The position numbers and the translations under genes are program-made. Positions 43,028 to 52,185 of a DNA stretch of 64,000 nucleotides are shown piece after piece. The DNA lies in assembly GCF_014635245.1 (NCBI RefSeq), contig NZ_BMCP01000003.1, forward strand, positions 124,001-188,000. Reading direction: 5' to 3'. The notes beneath the pieces were generated by a model. It ran no database searches and was not told where the DNA came from. It worked only from the letters and a program-made list of their open reading frames with translations. Within the stretch, counting starts at the first letter, position 1. Every line of letters begins with the position of its first letter. The DNA comes from Agaricicola taiwanensis. GTDB lineage: Bacteria > Pseudomonadota > Alphaproteobacteria > Rhizobiales > Methylopilaceae.

Positions 43028-44020
43028 ATGCTTCGATTGATCCCCTTCATCCGCATGGCGGTCGTGAGCCTTGCCGTCGGCACGGCCGGCGCCGCAGCGG
43101 CGCAGGAGACGAGTTATCCCCTCACCATCAAGCACGCCTACGGCGAGACGGTGATCACCAAGAAGCCGGAACGTATCGCGACCGTTAATTTCGCCAACCA
43201 GGAGGTGCCGCTGGCGCTCGGTGTCGTGCCGGTGGGCTTTGCGAGGGCGACCTTCGGCGACGACGACGGCGACGGGGTGTTGCCCTGGGTCGCCGCCCGC
43301 CTGAAGGAGCTCGGCGCCGAAACGCCGGTCCTCTTCAACGAGGGCGACGGCATTGATTTCGAGGCCGTTGCCGCCACCCAGCCGGACGTCATCCTTGCCG
43401 CTTATTCCGGTTTTTCCCAGAAAGACTACGAGACCCTCAGCCAGATCGCGCCCGTCGTCGCCTTCCCCGAGTCGCCCTGGTCGACCGAATGGCGCGACAT
43501 GATCCGCCTCAACAGCAAGGGCATGGGAATGGCCAAGGAGGGTGATGCGCTGATCGAGAAGCTGGAGGCCGAGATCGAGGCCGTGACGGCGCAACATCCG
43601 GAACTCAAGGGCAAAACGGCCATGTTCATCACGCATCTGAACGCGCGTGACCTGAGCAAGATCAGCTTCTATTCGGCCAACGACACCCGCGTGAAATTCT
43701 TCGAGGACCTGGGCCTCAAGATGCCGAAAAGCGTCACCGATGCGACCGAGGCCGGTAAATATTCCGGTTCCGTCAGCGCCGAGAAGATCGACCTGTTCGA
43801 TGACGTCGACATTCTGGTTACCTACGGCAGCCCGGACCTCGTGAAAGCGGTTCAAAGCAATCCTCTCACCGGCAAGATGCCGGCTGTCGAGAGGCAGTCG
43901 CTGGTGGTGCTGACCAATTCCACGACCGGAAATGCCGCCATGCCCACGCCGCTCAACATCTCCTGGCTCTTGAAGGACTATGCGGCCCTCCTCGGTGAGG
44001 CAGCCCGCAAGGTGAAGTGA
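43028..44020 (+). CDS. Iron-siderophore ABC transporter substrate-binding protein
   Basis: A class III periplasmic binding protein of the FepB/FhuD type, 330 residues. The signal peptide ends at AAAQ (residue 27). Family wording includes YGETVITKKPERIATVNFANQEVPLALGVVP (in two parts), ATQPDVILAAYSGFSQKDYETLSQIAPVVAFPE and the long rigid helix GMGMAKEGDALIEKLEAE linking the lobes. It follows the receptor after a strong terminator-like hairpin. Its stop overlaps the GTG start of the first permease by 4 bases. Confidence 0.92.
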   Translation: MLRLIPFIRMAVVSLAVGTAGAAAAQETSYPLTIKHAYGETVITKKPERIATVNFANQEVPLALGVVPVGFARATFGDDDGDGVLPWVAARLKELGAETPVLFNEGDGIDFEAVAATQPDVILAAYSGFSQKDYETLSQIAPVVAFPESPWSTEWRDMIRLNSKGMGMAKEGDALIEKLEAEIEAVTAQHPELKGKTAMFITHLNARDLSKISFYSANDTRVKFFEDLGLKMPKSVTDATEAGKYSGSVSAEKIDLFDDVDILVTYGSPDLVKAVQSNPLTGKMPAVERQSLVVLTNSTTGNAAMPTPLNISWLLKDYAALLGEAARKVK

Positions 44021-45063
44021 GCGGGCAGGAAGCCTCAAGTCCCATGTTCTCCAAGGTCCCTTCAGGTCACCGCGATGCGGTCCGCAGCTTCTGGCTCGTG
44101 GGCCTCTTCGCCCTTTTGGGCCTGCTCGTGGTGCTCTCCATCGTGGTGGGCACGCGCGATGTCGGGACCGATGACATATGGGCGGCCCTCAACGGCCAAA
44201 CGGAGACCATCGGCCAGTCCGCCATCGCGGTGCGGATCCCCCGCATGGTGCTGGCCGTGCTTGCCGGAGGTGCGCTGGCCCTTGCCGGCGCGGTGATGCA
44301 GGGCGTCACCCGCAATCCGCTGGCGGATCCCGGCATCCTCGGCGTCAACAGCGGAGCCTCTCTCGCCGTCGTTCTGGGCGTCGCCTGGTTCGGCATCAGC
44401 TCGCCCGAGGCCTATTTCTGGAGCGCGCTTCTTGGAGCCGCCGTCACGACGCTTTTCGTCTATGCCGTCGGTTCTCTCGGTCCCGGTGGCGCGACGCCGC
44501 TGAAGCTGACGCTCGCCGGCGCCGCCACGTCGGTTGCCTGCGTGTCGCTGTTCATCGCCGTGATCCTTCCCCTGAACGACATCGCCGGCGGCATCCAGAC
44601 CTGGCTCATCGGAGGCGTGGGCGGCGCGACCTTCCACCGGATCGTCCCGGTGCTGCCCTTCTTCGCCGCCGGGCTCCTGATCAGCCTCCTGTCAGCCCAC
44701 AAGCTCAATTCGCTTGCGCTGGGAGATGACCTCGCGGCGGGGCTCGGCGACAATGTCGCCCTGTCGCGCATCATCGCCTCGGTGGGAGCGGTTCTCCTCT
44801 GCGCTGCCGCGACGGCTCTGTGCGGGCCGATCATCTTCCTCGGCCTGATGGTGCCGCACCTCCTGCGGCTCATGACCGGCGTCGATTATCGCTGGCTGCT
44901 GCCGCTCTCGACACTCGGCGGTGCCTGTTTTCTCCTTTTTGCCGACACGCTAGGGCGCGTGGTCGCGCGACCGGACGAGATCGAGGTCTCCATCATCACG
45001 GCTCTTTTCGGCGCGCCGATCTTCATCTGGATCGTCCGCCGCCAGAAGGTGCGCGAGCTGTGA
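44017..45063 (+). CDS. FecCD-family iron-siderophore permease (first)
   Basis: One half of the siderophore import channel, 348 residues with about nine to ten helices. FecCD signatures are RIPRMVLAVLAGGALALAGAVMQGVTRNPLADPGILG (split around residues 70-105) and the coupling region LGDDLAAGLGDNVALSR. The C-terminal GPIIFLGLMVPHLLRLMTG is also typical. GTG 44017 follows AAGG and overlaps the binding-protein stop; an ATG at 44044 is possible. Its stop overlaps the second permease's GTG start. Confidence 0.93.
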   Translation: MSGQEASSPMFSKVPSGHRDAVRSFWLVGLFALLGLLVVLSIVVGTRDVGTDDIWAALNGQTETIGQSAIAVRIPRMVLAVLAGGALALAGAVMQGVTRNPLADPGILGVNSGASLAVVLGVAWFGISSPEAYFWSALLGAAVTTLFVYAVGSLGPGGATPLKLTLAGAATSVACVSLFIAVILPLNDIAGGIQTWLIGGVGGATFHRIVPVLPFFAAGLLISLLSAHKLNSLALGDDLAAGLGDNVALSRIIASVGAVLLCAAATALCGPIIFLGLMVPHLLRLMTGVDYRWLLPLSTLGGACFLLFADTLGRVVARPDEIEVSIITALFGAPIFIWIVRRQKVREL

Positions 45064-46100
45064 CCGCGCCTGCCCATTCCATCGAGACGCTCGCGGCACG
45101 CCGACGCCGGCGCACCAGCCGGCATCGCCTGACGCTCGGCATCCTGGCAGGCCTGGTTTTCGCTCTGTTCACGCTGACCATGGTCCTTGGCCAGTCGTAC
45201 ACGCCCCTCACCACCGTCATCCGCGTGCTAATGGGCGAGAACGTGGAGGGCGCCAGCTTCCTCATCGGCACGCTGCGTCTGCCGCGCGCCCTCGTGTCGG
45301 TGCTGGCCGGGCTGTGTTTCGGTCTGGGCGGCGTCGTTTTCCAGATCATGCTGCGCAATCCGCTGGCGAGCCCTGATTTCATCGGCATCACATGGGGCGC
45401 CAGCGCCGCCGCCGTCTTTTCCATCGTCGTCCTGTCCCTCAGCGGGCCGCCGGTTTCCATCGTTGCCGTCGTCGCGGGGCTGCTGGCGGCTCTCCTGGTC
45501 TATGGTCTGGCGGCCCGCAACGGAGTTGCCGGCGCCCGGTTCATCCTCGTCGGCATCGGCATCTCGGCCATGCTCAGGAGTGTCACCTCCTATATCCTCG
45601 CCAGCGCTCCCGCCTGGAGCCTGCAGGATGCGCTGAGGTGGCTCACAGGCAGCGTCAACGGCGCGCAGATCAGCGACGTTCTTCCGCTTCTCCTCGCCTT
45701 TACGTTGTTCGGCGGTCTTCTGTTCACGCAGCGCCGCGACCTCGAAGCGCTGCGGATGGGTGACGATACGGCGGCTGCCCTCGGCGTTAAGGTCGCGCGG
45801 ACGCGGATACTGCTCATCATCGCAGCGGTGGGCCTGATCGGGTCCGCGACCGCCATCACCGGCCCGATCGCCTTCGTGTCGTTCCTCGCAGGTCCCATCG
45901 CCGCCCGCATCGTCGGCGGGGGAGGGTCCGTGCTCATCCCTGCCGCGCTGGTCGGCGCCGCGCTGGTCCTCGCCTCCGATTATACCGGGCAGTTCCTCTT
46001 GCCGACCCGCTATCCTGTCGGCGTCATCAGCGGGGTGCTCGGCGCTCCCTACCTTCTCTATCTCATCGTCCGCATCAACCGGAAGGGAAGGTCGCTATGA
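45060..46100 (+). CDS. FecCD-family iron-siderophore permease (second)
   Basis: The partner permease, 346 residues. The same signatures appear in its own version: GTLRLPRALVSVLAGLCFGLGGVVFQIMLRNPLASPDFIG (two runs), coupling helix MGDDTAAALGVKVARTR, and GPIAFVSFLAGPIAARIVGG. The N-terminus is strongly basic (RRRRRTSRHR), as expected on the cytosolic side. GTG 45060 overlaps the first permease's stop; the longer upstream frame is only its shadow. It overlaps the ATPase gene by 4 bp, so ATPase and permeases are coupled. Confidence 0.92.
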   Translation: MTAPAHSIETLAARRRRRTSRHRLTLGILAGLVFALFTLTMVLGQSYTPLTTVIRVLMGENVEGASFLIGTLRLPRALVSVLAGLCFGLGGVVFQIMLRNPLASPDFIGITWGASAAAVFSIVVLSLSGPPVSIVAVVAGLLAALLVYGLAARNGVAGARFILVGIGISAMLRSVTSYILASAPAWSLQDALRWLTGSVNGAQISDVLPLLLAFTLFGGLLFTQRRDLEALRMGDDTAAALGVKVARTRILLIIAAVGLIGSATAITGPIAFVSFLAGPIAARIVGGGGSVLIPAALVGAALVLASDYTGQFLLPTRYPVGVISGVLGAPYLLYLIVRINRKGRSL

Positions 46101-46936
46101 CCGATCCTCGCCACATCCTCAGCGTCACGCAACTTTCAGCCGGCTATGGCGAGATCGAGATCCTGAAGACGCTTGATCTCGACGTGCCGCCAGGCAAGAT
46201 CACGGTGATCGTCGGCGCCAATGCCTCGGGCAAATCCACGCTCCTGCGGACAATGTCACGGCTCTTGTCTCCGACGGCCGGTCAGGTTCTGCTCGACGGC
46301 AAGTCGATCCACCACACGCCGACCCGCGAACTCGCGCGAAAGCTTGGGCTGCTGCCGCAATCGCCGATCGCGCCGGAGGGCATTCTGGTCGACGATCTGG
46401 TCCGGCGGGGCCGTCATCCCCATCGCGGCCTTCTTTCATCATGGACGCGCAAGGACGAGGAGGCGGTCGAGCATGCGCTGACCGCGACCCGAACGCTCGA
46501 CCTCGCGGAACGTCCGGTAGACGAGCTCTCGGGCGGGCAACGCCAGCGCGTCTGGGTGGCCATGGCCCTGGCGCAGCAAACGGATATCCTGCTGCTTGAC
46601 GAGCCCACCACCTTCCTCGACATCAACCATCAGGTGGAGATCCTCGACCTGATGGTCGATCTCAACCGCGCGCGCGGCACCACGGTCGTCATGGTGCTGC
46701 ATGATCTCAACCTCGGGGCGCGCTATGCGGACCATCTGGTCGCTCTGGCCGGCGGCAAGGTTCATGTCTCCGGTACACCGGAAGACGTCTTGACAGAAGA
46801 CACGGTTCGGAGCGTCTTCGGCCTTGAAAGCCGGATCCTGACCGATCCAACCTCGGGCAGACCCATCATGGTGCCCATCGGCCGGCATGGCATGCTGGAC
46901 GGGCACCGCCTCGCGGAGGGCGAAGGACATGAATGA
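46097..46936 (+). CDS. Iron-siderophore ABC transporter ATP-binding protein (FepC-like)
   Basis: The ATPase of the siderophore importer, 279 residues. Walker A is GANASGKST near residue 36, the signature ELSGGQRQRVWVAMALAQ is complete, and Walker B is ILLLDEPTTFLDINHQ, a wording typical of FepC/FecE. It starts within the second permease's 3' end and ends 8 bp inside the start of the siderophore-interacting protein gene, so transport and intracellular iron release are produced together. Confidence 0.94.
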   Translation: MTDPRHILSVTQLSAGYGEIEILKTLDLDVPPGKITVIVGANASGKSTLLRTMSRLLSPTAGQVLLDGKSIHHTPTRELARKLGLLPQSPIAPEGILVDDLVRRGRHPHRGLLSSWTRKDEEAVEHALTATRTLDLAERPVDELSGGQRQRVWVAMALAQQTDILLLDEPTTFLDINHQVEILDLMVDLNRARGTTVVMVLHDLNLGARYADHLVALAGGKVHVSGTPEDVLTEDTVRSVFGLESRILTDPTSGRPIMVPIGRHGMLDGHRLAEGEGHE

Positions 46937-47990
46937 AATGCCGCAGACCTTCAAGCTCGACGGCCTGGCGCTGCCGGCGGATGCCGCCCATATGCTTGAC
47001 GAAATCGCCGAACATTTCGTCGAACATGCCGAGGTCAGCCGGAGGGACGATTTCCTCCTCATGACTAGCGACCATGGCCGCGTCACCATTGAGAAACAGG
47101 ACGAGCGGCTGGCGATCCGGCTGGCCTGCCCCTCGGAAGAGGCGCTGCAGGTCGTGCGCAACAGCATCGCCGAACATATGTTCTTTTTCGCGGGCGAGGA
47201 TCCGCTGGAGCTCACCTGGGCCGAGACAGGCGCGCGTGGCCGTGCGGTGCCGAACCTTCGCCAGGCAACCGTTGTCGGGGCGGAGGATGTGACGCCGCAC
47301 ATGCGCCGCGTGAAGCTCGCGACCGCCGATGTCACGCCCTTCATCGGCGGGGCCATGCATGTCCGCATCCTCGTGCCGCCCCGGGGCCGCACGCCCATCT
47401 GGCCGCACTATGGCGCGGACGGCCGCCTGGTCTGGCCTGACGGCGAGGACAAGCTCGTGGTGCGCCCCTACACCATCCGCGCCGTCGACAAGGCGCGTGG
47501 TGAACTCTGGATCGACTTCCTGCAGCACCCCACTCCTGGCATCGGCACGCCTGGCGCGGATTTCGCCCGCGATGCCGAGACTGGCGATGTGATCGGCCTC
47601 ATCGGTCCGGGATCGGGAGGCCTTCCGGAGGCCAAATCGATCCTCATGATTGGCGACGAAAGTTCGCTTCCCGCCATCGCCCGCATCGCGGCGGAAGTGC
47701 CTGATGGCACCAGCATCCGCGCCATCATCGAGGTCTGGGACAAAGCCGAAGAACAGCCGCTTCCCTCGGCTGGTGAGATCGATGTCACCTGGCTTCATCG
47801 CAGCAGCTATCCGGCTGATGCGATAGGGACCTTGAGGGAAGAGGCCACCAAGGCGATTGCCTTGGCCGATGCAGAGACGTTCATGTGGGTTGCTTGCGAG
47901 AAGGAAGACGTCCGCGCGATCAAGGCCCTGCTGAACAGCCGCAAGCACGACCGCCACCTGCGGTATGTCGCCTGGTACTGGGAGAAGTGA
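46929..47990 (+). CDS. Siderophore-interacting flavoprotein with N-terminal DUF2218 domain
   Basis: Reduces the imported ferric siderophore to release Fe2+, using NAD(P)H and FAD. The 353-residue protein has an N-terminal DUF2218-like domain (about 1-95) and then the FAD-binding SIP core (about 100-215, with VTPHMRRVKLATAD and VRPYTIRAVDKARGELWIDF). A C-terminal SIP domain follows (ILMIGDESSLPAIARIAAEVP, and the final RYVAWYWEK). The RPYTIR motif contacts FAD. ATG 46929 lies in the 3' end of the ATPase gene. The DUF2218 role is unknown; the SIP assignment is firm. Confidence 0.92.
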   Translation: MNEMPQTFKLDGLALPADAAHMLDEIAEHFVEHAEVSRRDDFLLMTSDHGRVTIEKQDERLAIRLACPSEEALQVVRNSIAEHMFFFAGEDPLELTWAETGARGRAVPNLRQATVVGAEDVTPHMRRVKLATADVTPFIGGAMHVRILVPPRGRTPIWPHYGADGRLVWPDGEDKLVVRPYTIRAVDKARGELWIDFLQHPTPGIGTPGADFARDAETGDVIGLIGPGSGGLPEAKSILMIGDESSLPAIARIAAEVPDGTSIRAIIEVWDKAEEQPLPSAGEIDVTWLHRSSYPADAIGTLREEATKAIALADAETFMWVACEKEDVRAIKALLNSRKHDRHLRYVAWYWEK

Positions 47991-48034
47991 AGGCGCGGCT
48001 CGGCTGATCCGAGGTGAAGGAAGGTCGGCCTGCC

Positions 48035-48973
48035 TTATCCGCTTGAAGCCGTGAGTCCGCTGGCCTGCGCCACCTGCGTGAGGGCGTCCCGTACCGGCAG
48101 GCCGCTCGTCTCCAGGTTCAGCATGAGATGATGCACGCCGAGCGCGCGTTGCTCGTCGAGGATCCCGGCCAGTCCGTTCACACCGGTTCGGTACCCAAGC
48201 TTCAAACGCTCCGGCGGCTCGCCCGCATCCGCGTTGAGAGTGATCCCCATGGCGACGGCAAAGGCACGGAAGCCACCGCCGGCGCCGCGCGTCACGGCTT
48301 GGCGCCACAGCGCGTGCCGATCACGCTGGACCGCGGGCTCCCGGTAGTAGGTCGCCCAGCCGCGCGCCTTTCGGGCAATCCAATCCAGGGACTGTCCGGC
48401 CGAGCCGATCGCCAGCATGGGAGGTGCCACGGTTGGGACCGGCCTCAGTTCGAACCTCGTGTCGCCGGCTGTGATTGAAGAGGGGGCGGCGAAGGCGGCG
48501 GCCAGTTCCTCCCATCCCGCCTTGAACAACTCCCGGCGGCTCTCGAAGTCCCTGTTGAAGGCGCGGTATTCCTCCGGCCGATCGCCGGAGCCGAGGCCCA
48601 GCAGCAGCCGGTCGCCGGAGAGCGCCTGCAGGGAGACTGCGGATTTGGCGATGTGCACGGGATGGCGGAGCGGCAATACGGTTGCCGCGGTGCCGAGCGC
48701 GATCGTCCGGGTTCTGGCAGCGAGCGCGCCGAGCATGACCCAGGGGTCGAGGTGCCCGATCGGCTCCGGATACCATGGGCCGTTGAGCGGCACATCCCGC
48801 ACCCACAGCGCGGAAAAGCCGAGCTCATCCGCCAAGGCGGCGAGCTCAAGCTGCTTGCGAAAGTCGATGTCGTCGGAACCGGTCCTGACGGGCAGGACCA
48901 GCCCGATGCTCATCCTGCCCTCGGAAAATACGGCGTCGAACGCGGAATTCCCTTTCGTCCTCACATCCAGCAT
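48035..48973 (-). CDS. LLM-class flavin-dependent oxidoreductase
   Basis: A luciferase-like (TIM-barrel) F420- or FMN-dependent oxidoreductase of about 312 residues. Typical segments are LAALADELGFSALWVRDVP, TRTIALGTAATVLPLRHPVHIAKSA and LLLGLGSGDRPEEY. Start choice is uncertain: ATG 48973 has GAGG nearby, while ATG 48913 (MSIGLVLPVR) also has a GAGGG site and matches many homologues' first residues. It lies downstream of an MFS exporter gene on the same strand with a strong hairpin between. The substrate is unknown; many relatives act on xenobiotics or alkane sulfonates. Confidence 0.87.
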   Translation of the reverse strand: MLDVRTKGNSAFDAVFSEGRMSIGLVLPVRTGSDDIDFRKQLELAALADELGFSALWVRDVPLNGPWYPEPIGHLDPWVMLGALAARTRTIALGTAATVLPLRHPVHIAKSAVSLQALSGDRLLLGLGSGDRPEEYRAFNRDFESRRELFKAGWEELAAAFAAPSSITAGDTRFELRPVPTVAPPMLAIGSAGQSLDWIARKARGWATYYREPAVQRDRHALWRQAVTRGAGGGFRAFAVAMGITLNADAGEPPERLKLGYRTGVNGLAGILDEQRALGVHHLMLNLETSGLPVRDALTQVAQASGLTASSG

Positions 48974-49000
48974 GGGCACCTCGCGGCCGGGAATGGGATT

Positions 49001-49028
49001 CCGGGCCGCCAGCCATGCGGCGGCCCGG
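49001..49028 (-). terminator. Hairpin between the MFS and LLM genes
   Basis: A perfect 10-bp inverted repeat (49001-49010 and 49019-49028) with an 8-base loop lies downstream of the MFS stop on the minus strand. There is no T-run, so termination may be partial. Confidence 0.55.
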
Positions 49029-49057
49029 AGGAGCCGGGATCGACACCCTCATCCTAT

Positions 49058-50236
49058 TTAGGTCTCGAAGGCGACGGTTGCACGCTGCGCGCTGCGACGC
49101 CCGAGCCCCACCAGCAGAAGGGCGGCTCCGGCGGCAACTCCGCCGGCGACGGGCACCGCGGCATAGCCGAGGCCGGCGCCGATCACGGCGCTGCCGAGAG
49201 CCGCGCCGATGGCATTGCCGAGATTGAAGGCGCCGATGTTGAGCGAGGAGGCAAGGCCCGGCGCCTCGGCGGCGGTCTGCATCACCCGCGTCTGAACAGG
49301 CGGAACGAGGGCAAAGGCCGCCGCGCCCCAGACCAGCAGCGTCACCGCCGCGCTCACCTCGCTGGTGAGAAGGAAGGGTGCTGCGAACATGATCAGCGCA
49401 AGCGCGGCGAGGAAGATAGCGGTCGCGCCATCCAGCGACCAGTTGGCGAGACGGCCGCCAAGCCAGTTGCCCGCCGTGAAGCCGATGCCGATCAGCACCA
49501 GCGCAAGCGTGACGAAGCTGTCACCGGCGCCGGCCAGTGTCTCCAGGATGGGCGCCACGAAGGTGTAGAGGGCGAACATCGCGCTTGAACCAAAGACGGT
49601 GGTCAGCATGGCGAGCACCACCTCCGGCCGGGCGAGCACCCGCAGCTCCCGCCGGACGTCGGGGCGCTCGCCGGGCGCGCCCTTCGGCAGCGCCGCCCAT
49701 AGGGCCGCGATGGTCACGATGCCGAGCAGGGCGGTGCCGGCGAAAGCTTCGCGCCAGCCGATCTGTTGGCCGATCCAGGTGGCGACGGGCACGCCGCCGA
49801 TGTTGGCGATGGTGAGCCCCATGAACATGATGGCGACCGCGCCCGCCTGCTTGTCCTTCGACACGACGCTTGCGGCGACGACAGCGCCGAGGCCGAAGAA
49901 GGCGCCGTGATTGAGGCTCGTCACCACACGCGAGATCAGCAGCGTCCAATAGTCGGGCGACAGTGCCGACATGATGTTGCCCAGCGTGAAGATCGCCATC
50001 AGCGCCATGAGGGCCGTCCGCTTTCCGAACCGTGCGAACAGAAGCGTCATGACCGGCGCTCCCAGCATCACCCCGATGGCATAGGCGCTGACGAGGAGCC
50101 CGGCTGACGGGATCGACACATCCACCCCTTCCGCGATCACAGGCAGCATGCCCATGGGCGAGAATTCCGTCACGCCGATGCCGAAGGCGCCGATGGCCAG
50201 CGCAAGCAGCGGCCAGTTGATGTTACGCGTTGCCAT
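49058..50236 (-). CDS. MFS transporter (drug-efflux/AraJ-type)
   Basis: A major facilitator with 12 membrane helices, 392 residues. The start INWPLLALAIGAFGIGVTEF and PMGMLPVIAEGVDVSIPSAG are characteristic of the AraJ/YdhP subgroup of DHA1 exporters; motif A appears as LFARFGKRTALM. ATG 50236 has GGGAG upstream; the extension to 50293 reads through the LysR promoter and was rejected. It faces a LysR gene 164 bp away, which probably controls it. The exported compound is unknown. Confidence 0.9.
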   Translation of the reverse strand: MATRNINWPLLALAIGAFGIGVTEFSPMGMLPVIAEGVDVSIPSAGLLVSAYAIGVMLGAPVMTLLFARFGKRTALMALMAIFTLGNIMSALSPDYWTLLISRVVTSLNHGAFFGLGAVVAASVVSKDKQAGAVAIMFMGLTIANIGGVPVATWIGQQIGWREAFAGTALLGIVTIAALWAALPKGAPGERPDVRRELRVLARPEVVLAMLTTVFGSSAMFALYTFVAPILETLAGAGDSFVTLALVLIGIGFTAGNWLGGRLANWSLDGATAIFLAALALIMFAAPFLLTSEVSAAVTLLVWGAAAFALVPPVQTRVMQTAAEAPGLASSLNIGAFNLGNAIGAALGSAVIGAGLGYAAVPVAGGVAAGAALLLVGLGRRSAQRATVAFET

Positions 50237-50365
50237 TCCGGTCTCCCAAAGCCGTTTAGTCCCAGCGGCGATCGGTGCCCGGGGGCAGCACATATCGGCG
50301 CGCTATTTCACAGACCGGTCACTTAGGAGGAGAGGAAGAGCTTGATAAGCGGAGCGGCGAGCACA

Positions 50366-50385
50366 TGATATGTGAAATCATATCA
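50366..50385. promoter_or_regulatory. Palindromic operator candidate at the LysR start
   Basis: TGATATG-TGAAAT-CATATCA is a perfect 7-bp inverted repeat 15 bases upstream of the LysR ATG in the region shared with the MFS gene. It is A+T-rich and fits a LysR autoregulatory site. The regulator bound there is inferred. Confidence 0.5.
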
Positions 50386-50400
50386 CAGATGAGAGGGCTC

Positions 50401-51390
50401 ATGGACAACCGGGTTGGAGAGATGCAGGTGTTCCAGCGCGTGGTCGACAGCGGCAGCTTTTCGGAGGCCGCCCGGCAGCTGCGCATGATGCCATCATCCG
50501 TCTCCAAGCTGATCGGCCGCATGGAGGCGCGGCTCGGCGTGCGTCTGCTGGAACGCTCGACGCGGCGCCTGTCGCTGACGACGGAAGGGCAGAGCTATTA
50601 CGAGCGAGTCCGAGCGCTTCTGGCAGAGCTTGAGGACATTGAACGCGATCTCACGCACGGCGCCGCAAGCATCACCGGAACGGTGCGCGTCAGCGCCTCG
50701 GTCGGCTTCGGCATGATGGCGATCGAGCCGCTCTTGCCGGAGTTCTGGGCGGCCTATCCCAATGTCGCGCTGGATCTCTCGCTCTCCGATGAGATCGTGG
50801 ACCTCTATCTCGATCGCACTCATGTGGCCTTCCGCGTGGGTACGCTGGCCAGTTCCAGTCTGACCGCCATCAAGCTCGGCACGACCCCACGGAAGATCGT
50901 CGCCGCGCCGGGCTATCTCGCCCAGCACGGCACGCCGCGCAGCATCGGCGATCTCGCGCACCACAGGAGCCTTGGCTTCAATCTCCGGCAGTTCGCGCCG
51001 GTCTGGCCCCTGCGCGAGAACGATGAGTTGGTTGAGTACCGCGTCAGCGGGCCGCTCCTTGCGAACAATGGCGAAACCGTCCGGCGCATGGCCGTCGCGG
51101 GTCTCGGCCTCGCCCGGGCGGGTGAGTTCCACATCCGCGAGGACCTCAGAACCGGCGCCCTGGTGGAGGTGCTGGCGGAGGCGACGCGCGGCGACAGTGA
51201 GGACGTTCACGCGCTTTTTCTGGGCGGTGAACACATGCCCCAGCGTGTCCGCGCCTTCCTGGACTTCATGACGCCGCGGTTGAGGGCTTTCCTTCAAGGA
51301 CGCGCGCGAGGCTTCGCTCAGGCTCCAGACGAGGCGAGCCAGGAAAAGGACAAGCCGGTTTCGCCCTCCGGCTCCCCCGCCGGGCCATAG
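50401..51390 (+). CDS. LysR-family transcriptional regulator
   Basis: A 329-residue LysR regulator with a winged helix at about residues 5-60 (FSEAARQLRMMPSSVSKLIGRMEARLG), of the subgroup usually found beside MFS exporters. The effector domain spans 90-290. A polar tail of about 30 residues follows (from ARGFAQAPDEASQEKDK). ATG 50401 has an AGAGGG site. The tail's coding region overlaps the 3' end of the opposite-strand NRDE gene by 73 bp. It likely controls the divergent MFS gene. Confidence 0.9.
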   Translation: MDNRVGEMQVFQRVVDSGSFSEAARQLRMMPSSVSKLIGRMEARLGVRLLERSTRRLSLTTEGQSYYERVRALLAELEDIERDLTHGAASITGTVRVSASVGFGMMAIEPLLPEFWAAYPNVALDLSLSDEIVDLYLDRTHVAFRVGTLASSSLTAIKLGTTPRKIVAAPGYLAQHGTPRSIGDLAHHRSLGFNLRQFAPVWPLRENDELVEYRVSGPLLANNGETVRRMAVAGLGLARAGEFHIREDLRTGALVEVLAEATRGDSEDVHALFLGGEHMPQRVRAFLDFMTPRLRAFLQGRARGFAQAPDEASQEKDKPVSPSGSPAGP

Positions 51391-52091
51391 CGGCGCTCGA
51401 TGATGAGCCCCTGACCCCGGTCGTCGACGGCCACCACCGTGCTGCATCGCGTTCCGTAGACGGGATCTCGGATGAATATCGGCGAACGCACCGGCTCCTG
51501 CGGAACGTCCGATGGAAGCGAGGAGGCGATGCCGACATCGGGCAGTTCTTCATCGCCCAGGGCGTCGAGCAGGACTTCGGGACGTTCGCCCCCTTTGACG
51601 ACCCAGTCGAGCAGCCGGCCCTTGAGCCGCAAAGTCTTGGGCCACGGCTCATCGAGTGCGCCGTTGGACAGGCCGTAGATCCCTGGTGCCAGACGGCTGC
51701 GGACGGGCTCCGGCTGGTTCGACAGAAACCAGGCCTGCTCATGATCGGCGAAGATCAGGTTGAATGGGTTGAAGCCGGCAAGTTCGGCTTTGCCGGGATC
51801 CCCAAACGGCTCCTCGCCCGAGAGCAGGCCGGTGACCAGCGCGCCGCGCGAGGCGAGGCCGGGCTTCGGGGCGCCATAGCCCCTGAGGTTGGTGACCACT
51901 GCGAAGCGGCGGCGCTCGGACAGGCCGAGCCAGGTCCCACCCGATCGCAGGTCTCTTCCCGCTATCACATGATCCGGCTCGTCCCACCGCGCCAGCGGCG
52001 CAGCCGGGCGGGCGTGGAGCTCGTCACGATTGCCCGCTACCACCAACGGCCATCGGGGGTGGGCGCGCCACGCAAATGCCAGAACACACAT
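51318..52091 (-). CDS. NRDE-family protein (TANGO2-like)
   Basis: A 257-residue N-terminal-nucleophile-like protein of the NRDE/TANGO2 family. It has Cys2 directly after the initiator Met, and the family motif GNRDE at residues 19-23, followed by GGTWLGLSERRRFAVVTNLR. Family members have been linked to haem or acyl handling in eukaryotes, but bacterial function is unclear. It is convergent with the LysR gene and overlaps it by 73 bp, an unusually long tail-to-tail overlap. No operon partner is evident. Confidence 0.85.
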   Translation of the reverse strand: MCVLAFAWRAHPRWPLVVAGNRDELHARPAAPLARWDEPDHVIAGRDLRSGGTWLGLSERRRFAVVTNLRGYGAPKPGLASRGALVTGLLSGEEPFGDPGKAELAGFNPFNLIFADHEQAWFLSNQPEPVRSRLAPGIYGLSNGALDEPWPKTLRLKGRLLDWVVKGGERPEVLLDALGDEELPDVGIASSLPSDVPQEPVRSPIFIRDPVYGTRCSTVVAVDDRGQGLIIERRYGPAGEPEGETGLSFSWLASSGA

Positions 52092-52185
52092 CGTCAGACT
52101 ATCGCCGCCGGTTCGCGCCTTGGCAACGATTATGCTTTCCTGCCGGCCTCACGCGAGCGCAGGGGCCGGCTGCCCCCCGGGAGGG

